Of a stretch of DNA of 15,344 nucleotides, positions 1 through 7,800 are shown in pieces. The DNA is taken from positions 1-15,344 of the forward strand of contig NZ_CAJLKP010000107.1 of assembly GCF_905207245.1 (NCBI RefSeq), in the 5' to 3' direction. Within the stretch, counting starts at the first letter, position 1. Every line of letters starts with the position of its first letter. Made by a program: the position numbers and the translations under genes. Under the pieces are notes generated by a model that ran no database searches, was not told the DNA's origin, and saw only the letters and a program-made list of their open reading frames with translations. The DNA is from an uncultured Bacteroides sp. GTDB taxonomy: Bacteria > Bacteroidota > Bacteroidia > Bacteroidales > Bacteroidaceae.

Positions 1-52
1 TAATCTTTCTCCCAGTGTCTTCACCTTTAATGTTATATACGTTAACTTCCAT
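1..52 (-). CDS. rplD: 50S ribosomal protein L4, N-terminal fragment at window edge
   Basis: Only the first 17 codons plus one base lie in the window: MEVNVYNIKGEDTGRKI, which fits the start of Bacteroidales L4 and is expected after rplC in the S10 operon. The ATG overlaps the rplC stop by one base. L4 binds 23S rRNA domain I and lines the peptide exit tunnel; in E. coli it also represses the S10 operon. The identification rests on gene order and this short N-terminus. The truncation is due to the window edge, not a defect. Confidence 0.85.
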   Translation of the reverse strand, partial: MEVNVYNIKGEDTGRKI

Positions 53-669
53 TATTTCTCAATTATTACGATTGAACCTTTGCAACCTGGAACAGAACCC
101 TTAATCAAAAGAAGGTTGTGATCCGGAAGAACCTTTAATACCTGTAAGTTTTGAATAGTCACTCTGTCGCCACCAAGCTGGCCACCCATGCGCATTCCTT
201 TGAATACTTTTGCAGGGTATGAACAAGCACCGATAGAACCCGGCTTACGGGCACGATTGTGCTGACCATGAGTAGCCTGACCTACACCACCAAAACCATG
301 TCTTTTAACTACACCTTGAAAACCCTTACCCTTAGAAGTTCCGATAACATCAACAAACGTTGCGTCATTAAACAACTCTACAGTAACAGCATCACCCAGA
401 TTCAACTCTGTTTCAAATTCTTTGAACTCAGCCAAGTGTTTCTTGGGTGTTACTCCAGCTTTCTTAAAGTGGCCCATCAACGGTTTCGTCGTATGCTTCT
501 CCTTTTTTTCCTGGAAGCCCAACTGAACAGCTGCATAGCCATCTTTCTCTACAGTCTTAACTTGAGTAACAACACAAGGACCTGCTTCGATAACAGTGCA
601 TGGTACATTCTTACCCTCGGCACTGAAAACGGATGTCATTCCGATTTTTTTTCCTAATAATCCTGGCAT
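52..669 (-). CDS. rplC: 50S ribosomal protein L3
   Basis: Ribosomal protein L3, 205 residues (E. coli 209). It is an early-assembly protein whose extended loop reaches the peptidyl transferase region. Family motifs are MPGLLGKKIGMTSVF at the N-terminus, GTSKGKGFQGVVKRHGF (110-126), ATHGQHNRARKPGSIGACS (132-150) and VFKGMRMGGQLGGDRVT (155-171). In E. coli Q150 is methylated by PrmB; the aligned residue here is Ser, so that modification site is absent. This is probably normal for the lineage. The leader is A/T-rich without a Shine-Dalgarno sequence. Its TAA stop overlaps the rplD ATG by one base (TAATG), which suggests translational coupling. Confidence 0.98.
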   Translation of the reverse strand: MPGLLGKKIGMTSVFSAEGKNVPCTVIEAGPCVVTQVKTVEKDGYAAVQLGFQEKKEKHTTKPLMGHFKKAGVTPKKHLAEFKEFETELNLGDAVTVELFNDATFVDVIGTSKGKGFQGVVKRHGFGGVGQATHGQHNRARKPGSIGACSYPAKVFKGMRMGGQLGGDRVTIQNLQVLKVLPDHNLLLIKGSVPGCKGSIVIIEK

Positions 670-689
670 TTCACTTAAAATTTAAAATA

Positions 690-995
690 CTAAACTTTGA
701 TTTCTACTTCCACACCACTCGGTAACTCCAACTTCATCAGAGCGTCTACAGTCTTAGCAGTTGAGCTATAGATGTCGATCAATCTCTTATAAGAAGAGAG
801 TTCAAACTGTTCACGTGACTTCTTATTAACAAAAGTCGAACGGTTCACGGTAAAGATACGCTTGTGCGTAGGGAGAGGAATCGGACCGCTAACGATGGCG
901 CCCGTTGCCTTCACCGTTCTTACAATCTTCTCAGCAGACTTGTCAACCAAGTTGTGGTCGTAAGATTTCAATTTAATTCTAATTTTCTGACTCAT
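690..995 (-). CDS. rpsJ: 30S ribosomal protein S10
   Basis: Ribosomal protein S10, 101 residues. It sits in the 30S head and, as NusE, also binds NusB and NusG in transcription antitermination and transcription-translation coupling. The family signature PLPTHKRIFTVNRSTFVNKK at about 41-60 is the long rRNA-binding loop. The N-terminus QKIRIKLKSYDHNLVDKSAE and the C-terminus LPSGVEVEIKV are typical. The stop is TAG, the only one among the complete genes here. It follows fusA after 85 bases holding a hairpin, and precedes rplC by 20 bases. In E. coli this gene opens the S10 operon behind a leader regulated by L4; no similar leader is recognisable in the short spacer here. Confidence 0.98.
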   Translation of the reverse strand: MSQKIRIKLKSYDHNLVDKSAEKIVRTVKATGAIVSGPIPLPTHKRIFTVNRSTFVNKKSREQFELSSYKRLIDIYSSTAKTVDALMKLELPSGVEVEIKV

Positions 996-1029
996 TAGTT
1001 TTATTAATTATTAAAAGTTATAATAAGAT

Positions 1030-1072
1030 AAAATTCCGTAGGCTAAGAGTCATTCGCTAGCCTACGGATTTT
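1030..1072 (-). terminator. terminator-like hairpin between fusA and rpsJ
   Basis: The transcript forms a perfect 11-base-pair stem, TCCGTAGGCTA with TAGCCTACGGA, around a 12-base loop. It is flanked by AAAA on the 5' side and, after one extra A, TTTT on the 3' side, giving four more possible pairs. The following ATCTTATTATAAC is U-rich but interrupted. It begins nine bases after the fusA stop, where tuf would lie in other bacteria. I see no convincing promoter between it and rpsJ, so attenuation, RNA processing or 3'-end protection are as likely as full termination. Confidence 0.55.
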
Positions 1073-1080
1073 AAATGTTT

Positions 1081-3198
1081 TTAGATCAAATCAGCACGAC
1101 CTTTCACTTCTTCCAATACTGCCTTAGCAATAGAGTTAGAAAGTTGAGCGTGATGAGAGTACACCATTGATGAAGTAGCACGACCAGAAGTAATAGTACG
1201 CAAAGCTGTTACATATCCGAACATTTCTGCCAACGGAACCATAGCTTTCACGATACGAGCACCTGAACGGCTGGACTCCATACCTTCTACCTGACCACGA
1301 CGCTTATTCAAGTCACCAATCACATCACCCATATTTTCTTCCGGAGTTACAACTTCCAGTTTCATGATAGGCTCCATAAGTACAGGACCTGCTTTAGCAC
1401 AAGCACTCTTATATGCTTGAATAGCACAAATTTCAAACGACAACTGGTCAGAGTCAACCGGGTGGAAAGAACCATCAAGCAATGTAACTTTCAGTGAATC
1501 CAAAGGATAACCAGCCAACACACCATTCTTCATAGCAGTTATGAAACCCTTTTGTACAGATGGAATAAATTCCTTAGGAATATTACCACCCTTCACTTCA
1601 TCAACAAACTGCAGACCACCTTGAGTAAAATCATCATCTGCCGGACCAATATTTACAATGATATCAGCAAACTTACCACGTCCACCAGACTGCTTTTTAT
1701 AAACCTCACGCAAGTTAACGGTTTTCGTAATAGCCTCTTTGTAGTTAACCTGAGGTTTACCTTGATTACACTCTACCTTAAACTCACGTTTCAAACGGTC
1801 AATGATAATATCCAAATGAAGTTCACCCATACCTGAGATAACCGTCTGACCAGTCTGTTCATCAGTTTTTACTGTAAACGTCGGATCCTCTTCAGCCAAT
1901 TTTGCCAAACCGTTAGACAGTTTATCCATATCTTTTTGAGTCTTCGGTTCTACTGCGATACCAATAACCGGTTCCGGGAAGTCCATAGATTCCAATACAA
2001 TCGGTGCAGTCTCATCACATAATGTGTCACCCGTGTGAATGTCCTTAAATCCAACACCAGCACCAATATCACCAGCACCAATAACTTCTACCGGATTCTG
2101 CTTATTAGAATGCATCTGGAATAAACGAGACACACGTTCTTTTTTACCAGAACGAGAATTATAGATATAAGAACCAGCTTCAATCTTACCAGAGTAAACA
2201 CGGAAGAAAGTCAAACGTCCTACATACGGATCAGTAGCAATCTTAAACGCCAAAGCAGAAGTCTTTTCGTCATCACTAGGCTTACGGTCTTCTTCAGCAC
2301 CCGTTTCAGGGTTTGTACCAATTACGTTTTCTGTATCCAGAGGAGACGGTAAAAATGCACAAACATAATCCAACAGTGTCTGTACGCCCTTATTCTTAAA
2401 TGAAGAGCCACACAACATAGGAACGACAGCCATCTGTACAGTTGCATTACGGAGAGCCCTCAGCACTTCTTCTTCTGTAATAGTAGAAGGATCGTCGAAA
2501 TATTTCTCCATCAAAGCATCGTCAAATTCTGCCACTTTTTCAAGCATTTTATCTCTCCATTCATTGGCTTCTTCAACCAAATTAGCAGGGATTTCCTCTA
2601 CTGTGTAGTCAGCACCCATAGTCTCATCATGCCAGTAGATAGCTTTCATCTTGATAAGGTCTACCAAACCTTTAAAAGATTCTTCAGCACCAATAGGAAT
2701 AACGATCGGACACGGATTAGCTCCCAAAACAGCCTTCATCTGGCGAACTACTTCAAAAAAGTCAGCACCAGAACGGTCCATTTTGTTCACATAAGCGATA
2801 CGAGGCACATTATACTTGTCAGCCTGACGCCACACAGTTTCAGACTGCGGTTCAACGCCACCAACTGCACAGTATGCAGCAACAGCACCATCCAAGATAC
2901 GTAATGAGCGCTCTACTTCAGCAGTAAAGTCAACGTGTCCCGGAGTATCAATCAAGTTGATTTTATAAGTATCACCTGCATATTTCCAACGAGTCGTAGT
3001 AGCGGCAGAAGTGATAGTGATACCACGCTCCTGCTCCTGCGCCATCCAGTCCATTGTAGCAGCACCATCGTGCACTTCTCCAATTTTATGAGTCAAACCC
3101 GTATAAAACAGGATGCGTTCAGAAGTTGTTGTTTTTCCGGCATCGATGTGAGCCATGATACCAATATTACGCGTCAAATGTAAATCTTGCTTAGCCAT
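1081..3198 (-). CDS. fusA: translation elongation factor G
   Basis: Elongation factor G, 705 residues, the GTPase that drives mRNA-tRNA translocation and, with RRF, ribosome recycling. The G domain is complete: P-loop AHIDAGKT at 16-23, switch I with QERGITITSA (56-65), DTPGH at 84-88 with catalytic H88, and NKMD at 138-141. Domain II starts near 315. GMGELHLDI at 456-464 marks domain III. GSFHPVDS at 576-583, with H579, lies in domain IV, whose tip reaches the decoding site. The genomic setting and intact GTPase residues make this the canonical EF-G rather than the divergent second EF-G that Bacteroides also carries; that choice is inference. A weak AAGGA lies eight bases before the ATG. No tuf follows, unlike the E. 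coli str operon; a hairpin and rpsJ follow instead. Confidence 0.98.
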   Translation of the reverse strand: MAKQDLHLTRNIGIMAHIDAGKTTTSERILFYTGLTHKIGEVHDGAATMDWMAQEQERGITITSAATTTRWKYAGDTYKINLIDTPGHVDFTAEVERSLRILDGAVAAYCAVGGVEPQSETVWRQADKYNVPRIAYVNKMDRSGADFFEVVRQMKAVLGANPCPIVIPIGAEESFKGLVDLIKMKAIYWHDETMGADYTVEEIPANLVEEANEWRDKMLEKVAEFDDALMEKYFDDPSTITEEEVLRALRNATVQMAVVPMLCGSSFKNKGVQTLLDYVCAFLPSPLDTENVIGTNPETGAEEDRKPSDDEKTSALAFKIATDPYVGRLTFFRVYSGKIEAGSYIYNSRSGKKERVSRLFQMHSNKQNPVEVIGAGDIGAGVGFKDIHTGDTLCDETAPIVLESMDFPEPVIGIAVEPKTQKDMDKLSNGLAKLAEEDPTFTVKTDEQTGQTVISGMGELHLDIIIDRLKREFKVECNQGKPQVNYKEAITKTVNLREVYKKQSGGRGKFADIIVNIGPADDDFTQGGLQFVDEVKGGNIPKEFIPSVQKGFITAMKNGVLAGYPLDSLKVTLLDGSFHPVDSDQLSFEICAIQAYKSACAKAGPVLMEPIMKLEVVTPEENMGDVIGDLNKRRGQVEGMESSRSGARIVKAMVPLAEMFGYVTALRTITSGRATSSMVYSHHAQLSNSIAKAVLEEVKGRADLI

Positions 3199-3250
3199 TT
3201 TTTAATTCCTTTTACTTTAAGTTTTTAATCTATCGGTTATTCTTATAGTA

Positions 3251-3727
3251 TTAGAATCTAAAATGAGCAAATGCACGATTAGCTTCAGCCATTCTATGCA
3301 TATCTTCTTTACGTTTGAAAGCGCCACCTTGTTCATTGTATGCATCCATGATCTCAGCAGCCAATTTATCAGCCATTGATTTACCACCACGTTTACGAGC
3401 AAAAATAATCAAGTTCTTCATAGAAACTGATTCTTTACGATCCGGACGGATTTCAGTCGGAACCTGGAATGTTGCACCACCTACACGGCGGGACTTAACC
3501 TCAACTTGCGGAGTTACATTATCCAGTGCCTTTTTCCAAATTTCAAGGGCAGACTTTTCTTCGTTAGGAAGTTTTGCTTTTACTGTTTCCAAAGCGGCGT
3601 AGAAGATTTCATAAGAGGTATTCTTCTTTCCGTCATACATCAGATGGTTTACGAATTTTGAAACCTTTTGATCATTAAACACGGGATCCGGCAGGATAAC
3701 GCGTTTTTTTGGTTTTGCTTTTCTCAT
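3251..3727 (-). CDS. rpsG: 30S ribosomal protein S7
   Basis: Ribosomal protein S7, 158 residues, within the usual range. It is a primary binder of the 3' major domain of 16S rRNA, nucleates head assembly and lines the E site. Family motifs are the basic N-terminus MRKAKPKKRVILPDPVF, FVNHLMYDGKK, and the long segment through VEVKSRRVGGATFQVPTEI. The C-terminal block AFKRKEDMHRMAEANRAFAH is also typical. The ATG start has no Shine-Dalgarno sequence (leader TTCTTTCAAACAA). It lies between rpsL and fusA as in the classical str operon, with 52 bases to fusA. In E. coli S7 represses its own translation; a site could lie in the upstream 155-base spacer. Confidence 0.98.
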   Translation of the reverse strand: MRKAKPKKRVILPDPVFNDQKVSKFVNHLMYDGKKNTSYEIFYAALETVKAKLPNEEKSALEIWKKALDNVTPQVEVKSRRVGGATFQVPTEIRPDRKESVSMKNLIIFARKRGGKSMADKLAAEIMDAYNEQGGAFKRKEDMHRMAEANRAFAHFRF

Positions 3728-3882
3728 TTGTTTGAAAGAATAATGTTTTCGTTCTTGGTTGTTTACTTCTTGACTTCTTCAACTCCCCCTCCGGAGAATT
3801 TACTCAACCTTTAGCATTTCCAATAAACTAAAACGTAAGTTATTACTTTTAATTTAACTGTTTACAGTATAAGGCTACTTAA
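3728..3882 (-). other. 155-base rpsL-rpsG spacer with G-rich Shine-Dalgarno-like block
   Basis: No gene is supported here; only a five-codon ATG-to-TAA reading frame was seen. The spacer contains CTCCGGAGGGGGAG (3783-3796 on the minus strand). Within it GGAGG matches the anti-Shine-Dalgarno core, and CTCC can pair with the distal GGAG across a six-base loop. The block is about 56 bases before the rpsG start, too far to act as its ribosome binding site. In E. coli the equivalent spacer holds the S7 autoregulatory binding site. Whether this spacer has that role is untested. Confidence 0.35.
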
Positions 3883-4287
3883 TTATTTTTTCTTAGCCGG
3901 TGCAGCCTGTTGTCCCGGTTTCGGACGTTTAGATCCATATTTGGAACGTCTTTGAGTACGACCTGCAACGCCTGCAGTATCCAATGTTCCACGAACGATG
4001 TGATAACGTACACCCGGAAGGTCTTTCACACGACCACCGCGTACTAATACGATAGAGTGTTCCTGCAAGTTGTGTCCTTCTCCCGGGATATAAGAGTTCA
4101 CCTCTTTACCATTGGTCAAACGTACACGTGCAACTTTACGCATTGCAGAATTCGGTTTTTTCGGAGTGGTTGTATACACTCTCACGCAAACGCCACGTCT
4201 TTGAGGACATGAATCAAGAGCCGGTGACTTACTTTTCTCCACCAACACCTCGCGTCCTTTTCTTACTAATTGCTGAATTGTAGGCAT
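3883..4287 (-). CDS. rpsL: 30S ribosomal protein S12
   Basis: Ribosomal protein S12, 134 residues, at the decoding centre of the 30S subunit. The conserved TTTPKKPNSAMRK (39-51) contains K43, and GGRVKDLPGVRYH (84-96) contains K88 and D89. These are the residues whose changes cause streptomycin resistance in other bacteria, and they are unchanged here. D89 is also the residue that RimO methylthiolates in E. coli; modification here is not shown. The C-terminal tail is extended and basic (SKYGSKRPKPGQQ, then AAPAKKK). It is the first gene of the str-type unit and is preceded by a good promoter. The leader is A-rich without a Shine-Dalgarno sequence. The gap to rpsG is 155 bases, the longest in the window. 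Confidence 0.98.
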   Translation of the reverse strand: MPTIQQLVRKGREVLVEKSKSPALDSCPQRRGVCVRVYTTTPKKPNSAMRKVARVRLTNGKEVNSYIPGEGHNLQEHSIVLVRGGRVKDLPGVRYHIVRGTLDTAGVAGRTQRRSKYGSKRPKPGQQAAPAKKK

Positions 4288-4344
4288 TTTAATTGTTTTT
4301 AATTATATATTATTGTTATATTAATTTCGTAGCTATACACTTTT

Positions 4345-4400
4345 GGGCTGCAAAAATACGAATAATATTTGAATAATCAATGCACTACAAGTTTTTTTTT
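4345..4400 (-). promoter_or_regulatory. putative promoter of the rpsL-rpsG-fusA unit with upstream A-tract
   Basis: The minus strand has TATTTTTG (4351-4358), a full match to TAnnTTTG, followed by C. Exactly 19 bases upstream is ATTG (4378-4381), one mismatch from the -33 element TTTG. A run of nine A residues (4392-4400) lies about ten bases further upstream, where an UP element would contact the alpha-subunit C-terminal domains. A start near 4345 leaves an A/U-rich leader of about 57 bases before rpsL with no obvious strong fold. It is the better of the two promoters here by motif and spacing. Confidence 0.65.
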
Positions 4401-4404
4401 GTTT

Positions 4405-4713
4405 TTATGCCTCCCCTTTGAGATTCGTCATAGGCGGAATTGATTGTTCATCCAGCAACCGGATAGGTCCGAATGTACGTTCATATTTACCTATATTTTC
4501 TTCCAAAGCACGCAATAATCTCTTTGCATGCTCCGGAGCCAGTACAATACGGGATTTCACGCCAGCCTTAGGCATTCCCGGCATTACACGTACAAAGTCT
4601 ACAATAAATTCAGAACTAGAATGTGTGATAACAGCTAAGTTTGCATACGTTCCTTGTGCAACATCTTCCTTCAGCTCTATTTGTAACTGATTATTCATTT
4701 CCTTGTTTTCCAT
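4405..4713 (-). CDS. DUF3467 family protein of unknown function
   Basis: A 102-residue soluble protein that I assign to the DUF3467 family by its sequence pattern and its place between rpoC and rpsL, where Bacteroidota commonly carry it. Its biochemical role is not known to me. There is no signal peptide, membrane segment or cysteine. The first 20 residues are polar and acidic. A beta-rich part follows (LQIELK at 10-15, ANLAVITHSSSEFIVDFVRV at 24-43), then a Pro/Gly loop (MPGMPKAG, 44-51), a strand (SRIVLAP, 54-60), and a strongly predicted helix with alternating charges (EHAKRLLRALEENIGKYERTFG, 61-82). The MPGMPKAGVKSRI and APEHAKRLL blocks look like the conserved core. The first ATG is preferred; Met6 is an alternative but lies directly after a purine run inside the frame. 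It probably has its own promoter and stops about 25 bases before the rpsL promoter. A link to ribosome or polymerase function is inference from position only. Confidence 0.85.
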   Translation of the reverse strand: MENKEMNNQLQIELKEDVAQGTYANLAVITHSSSEFIVDFVRVMPGMPKAGVKSRIVLAPEHAKRLLRALEENIGKYERTFGPIRLLDEQSIPPMTNLKGEA

Positions 4714-4734
4714 TTTCTTTCTATAGATTAAACT

Positions 4735-4748
4735 TTTGAATATTCAAA
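4735..4748. repeat. 14-base perfect palindrome at the DUF3467 promoter
   Basis: TTTGAATATTCAAA reads the same on both strands. It overlaps the last four bases of the putative -7 element and covers the expected transcription start. Its position suits a dimeric repressor operator, but a 14-base A/T-rich palindrome can also arise by chance in such a spacer. No other copy was noticed in the window. Confidence 0.4.
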
Positions 4749-4778
4749 GGTAAGAATAATATTTTATTCCAAAAACAA
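4738..4778 (-). promoter_or_regulatory. putative Bacteroides-type promoter of the DUF3467 gene
   Basis: The minus strand has TACCTTTG (4745-4752), a full match to the Bacteroides -7 consensus TAnnTTTG. TTTG copies lie upstream at spacings of 17 bases (4770-4773) and 23 bases (4776-4779), either side of the usual 19-21. A start near 4738-4741 would leave a leader of roughly 25-28 bases before the ATG. The upstream TTTG copies overlap the U-run of the rpoC hairpin, so terminator and promoter are back to back. The non-ideal spacing lowers confidence. Confidence 0.5.
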
Positions 4779-4815
4779 AAGGAGAGACATCCTATAAAAA
4801 GACATCTCCCCTCTT
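4771..4815 (-). terminator. terminator-like hairpin after rpoC
   Basis: The transcript can fold AAGAGGGGAGATGTC against GATGTCTCTCCTTTT across a 9-base loop (TTTTTATAG). That gives about 15 pairs including several G-U wobbles, followed by GTTTTTGG. The core GGGGAGA with TCTCTCC has one G-U pair. It begins about 32 bases after the rpoC stop and immediately precedes a likely promoter for the DUF3467 gene. This supports partial or full termination of the rpo transcript here. Confidence 0.6.
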
Positions 4816-4847
4816 CTATTTAATCAACTGATTGTATTTATTACATT

Positions 4848-7800
4848 TTATTCTTCAACATCCATTGAATTGTAATCCAGTACCGTCTTCTTATTTGCCA
4901 GGATACGGTCATACTCTTCTTTGGAGCCAACAATAATCTTTTCAAATTCACGCTGACCGGTACCGGCAGGTATTAAGTGACCACAGATAACGTTTTCCTT
5001 CATACCTTCCAACTTGTCCACTTTACCGTTGATAGCAGCTTCATTCAATACCTTAGTAGTCTCCTGGAATGAAGCAGCAGACATAAAGCTTGAAGTTTGC
5101 AGAGCGGCACGAGTAATACCCTGAAGAATTTGAGTAGAAGTTGCAGGAACAGCATCACGTACTTCAACAGGCTTCAAATCACGACGTTTCAACATACTAT
5201 TCTCATCACGCAGCTTACGGGCAGTAACAATCTGTCCCGGTTGCATATTTTGAGAATCACCAGCATCAACGACAACCTTCTTACCCCAGATACGATCATT
5301 TTCTTCCATGAAATCCAGCTTATCCACAACCTGTTGTTCCAGGAAGCGAGTATCACCTGGCTCATCGATTTCAACTTTACGCATCATCTGACGAACTATG
5401 ATCTCAAAATGCTTATCATTAATTTTCACACCTTGCAGACGATATACATCCTGTACTTCGTTCACAATATATTCCTGCACGGCCGTAGGACCTTTAATAG
5501 CAAGAATATCTGCAGGAGTAGTAGCGCCATCGGACAACGGAGTACCGGCACGTACATAGTCGTTTTCCTGTACCAGAATCTGTTTTGACAACGGCACCAG
5601 GTACTTCTTCACTTCACCAGTCTTTGAAGTAACAACGATTTCGCGGTTACCACGCTTCACCTTACCCATTGTAACCTCACCATCAATTTCAGAAACGACA
5701 GCAGGATTAGACGGGTTACGAGCTTCAAACAATTCAGTTACACGCGGAAGACCACCCGTGATATCACCAGCCTTACCAACTGCACGAGGTATTTTCACGA
5801 TAACTTCACCACCTTTTACCTTTTGTTTGTTTTCTACCACTACGTGGCCACCCACAGGAAGGTTATATGTACGAATAAGATCACCGTCTTCTGTCATAAT
5901 ATGAGCCATCGGAACTTTCGTCTTATCCTTAGACTCAATGATGATGATTTCACGCAGACCGGTAGACTCATCAGATTCTACTTTATAAGTAACGTTCTCA
6001 ATAACGCCCTCAAACTCAATCTTACCAGTAGCTTCCGTTATAATAACAGCATTAAACGGGTCCCAACGGGCAATCATCTTACCCTTTTCTACTACCTCAC
6101 CATCAGCAGCATAGAGAGTAGAACCATAAGGCACGTTATGAGTAGAAAGAACGATACCGGTATTTACATCCACAAAACGTACCTCAGCCAAACGGCCAAC
6201 CACAACTTTTGCAGGCTCACCAGCTTCATCGACAACATCCACCGTACGAAGTTCTTCAAATTCCAGACGGGCTGGGTTCTTAGCTACAATACTCGCATTG
6301 GCTGCAATATTGGCAGCCGTACCACCGGCATGGAATGTACGCAATGTCAACTGTGTACCCGGCTCACCGATAGACTGTGCAGCGATAACACCAACAGCTT
6401 CACCTTTCTGAACCATCTGACTTGTTGCAAGGTTACGTCCATAACATTTCGCACAAACACCCTTCTTCGATTCACAAGTCAATACCGAACGTATCTCAAC
6501 ACTTTCAATCGGAGAATCCTGAATCTTCTTAGCTACTTCTTCTGTTATTTCTTCACCACCGGCAACCAGCAATTCACCGGTTGTTGGATGTACAATATCA
6601 TGTACGGATACACGACCAAGAATACGTTCGTACAACGTAGCAATAACTTCATCGTTATTCTTCAAGTCTGTACAAACCAATCCACGGAGCGTACCGCAGT
6701 CTTCTTCATTAATAATCACATCATGAGAAACGTCTACCAGACGACGCGTCAAGTATCCGGCATCAGCCGTTTTCAATGCCGTATCCGCCAAACCTTTACG
6801 AGCACCGTGGGTAGAGATAAAGTACTCTAACACCGAAAGTCCTTCTTTAAAGTTCGAAAGAATTGGGTTTTCAATAATCTGGCCACCCTCTGCACCTGCC
6901 TTCTGCGGTTTTGCCATCAAACCACGCATACCGGACAACTGGCGAATCTGTTCTTTAGAACCACGGGCACCAGAATCCAACATCATATATACAGAGTTGA
7001 AACCTTGGTCATCACTCGAAATAGTCTTCATCAAAATGTTAGACAACTCAGAGTTAACATGTGTCCAGATATCAATTACCTGATTATAACGTTCGTTGTT
7101 GGTAATGAAACCCATATTATAGTTGTTGATAACTTGCTCAACTTCATCATAACCTTTCTGTACCAACGTTTCTTTCTGTTCCGGAATGATAATATCACCC
7201 AAGTTGAACGACAAACCACCTTTAAAGGCCATCTGATAACCCAAGTTCTTGATACCATCAAGGAAGTCAGCAGCTTTTGCCACACCACATACTTTGATAA
7301 CATCACTAATGATATCACGGAGTGATTTCTTAGAGATAATAGTATTGATATAACCTGCTTCAGGAGGAACAATCTCATTAACGATTACACGTCCTATTGA
7401 AGTGTCGTGCATCATTTTATCAACGACATTGCCATTCTCATCAACATCCTTCACAACAACACTAATCGGAGCATGAATATCTACCTTTCCTTCATTGTAT
7501 GCAATCAAAGCTTCTTCCGGACCATAGAATATCAATCCTTCACCCTTAGCCCCCTTACGCAACTTCGTGATATAATACAAACCGAGTACCATATCCTGAG
7601 AAGGCACAGTGATAGGCGCACCATTAGCAGGATTGAGGATATTATGAGATTGAAGCATCAACATTTGAGCTTCCAGAACAGCTTCATGACTCAAAGGCAA
7701 GTGAACAGCCATCTGGTCACCGTCGAAGTCGGCATTGAAAGCCGTACATGCCAACGGGTGCAACTGGATAGCTTTTCCTTCAATCATTTTAGGCTGGAAT

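Noticed and set aside
996..1020. Promoter for rpsJ (TAACTTTT, seven of eight matches to the -7 element)
   Set aside because: No TTTG-like -33 element lies at 19-21 bases upstream, and A/T-rich spacers give such partial matches easily.
3217..3402. 61-codon minus-strand frame overlapping the 3' end of rpsG
   Set aside because: It is out of frame with well-conserved S7 and overlaps it; the composition is not protein-like and no independent start signal is visible.
3851..3868. ACTGTTTACAGT symmetric motif after rpsL
   Set aside because: The arms are five bases with a two-base centre, too tight for an RNA hairpin and easily explained by chance.
5823..6830. 335-codon open frame on the plus strand opposite rpoC
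   Set aside because: It lies wholly antisense to conserved rpoC sequence. Its translation is rich in Thr, Asn, Arg, His and Phe with no recognisable domain, and nothing supports a promoter or ribosome site. It is open because of rpoC codon choice.
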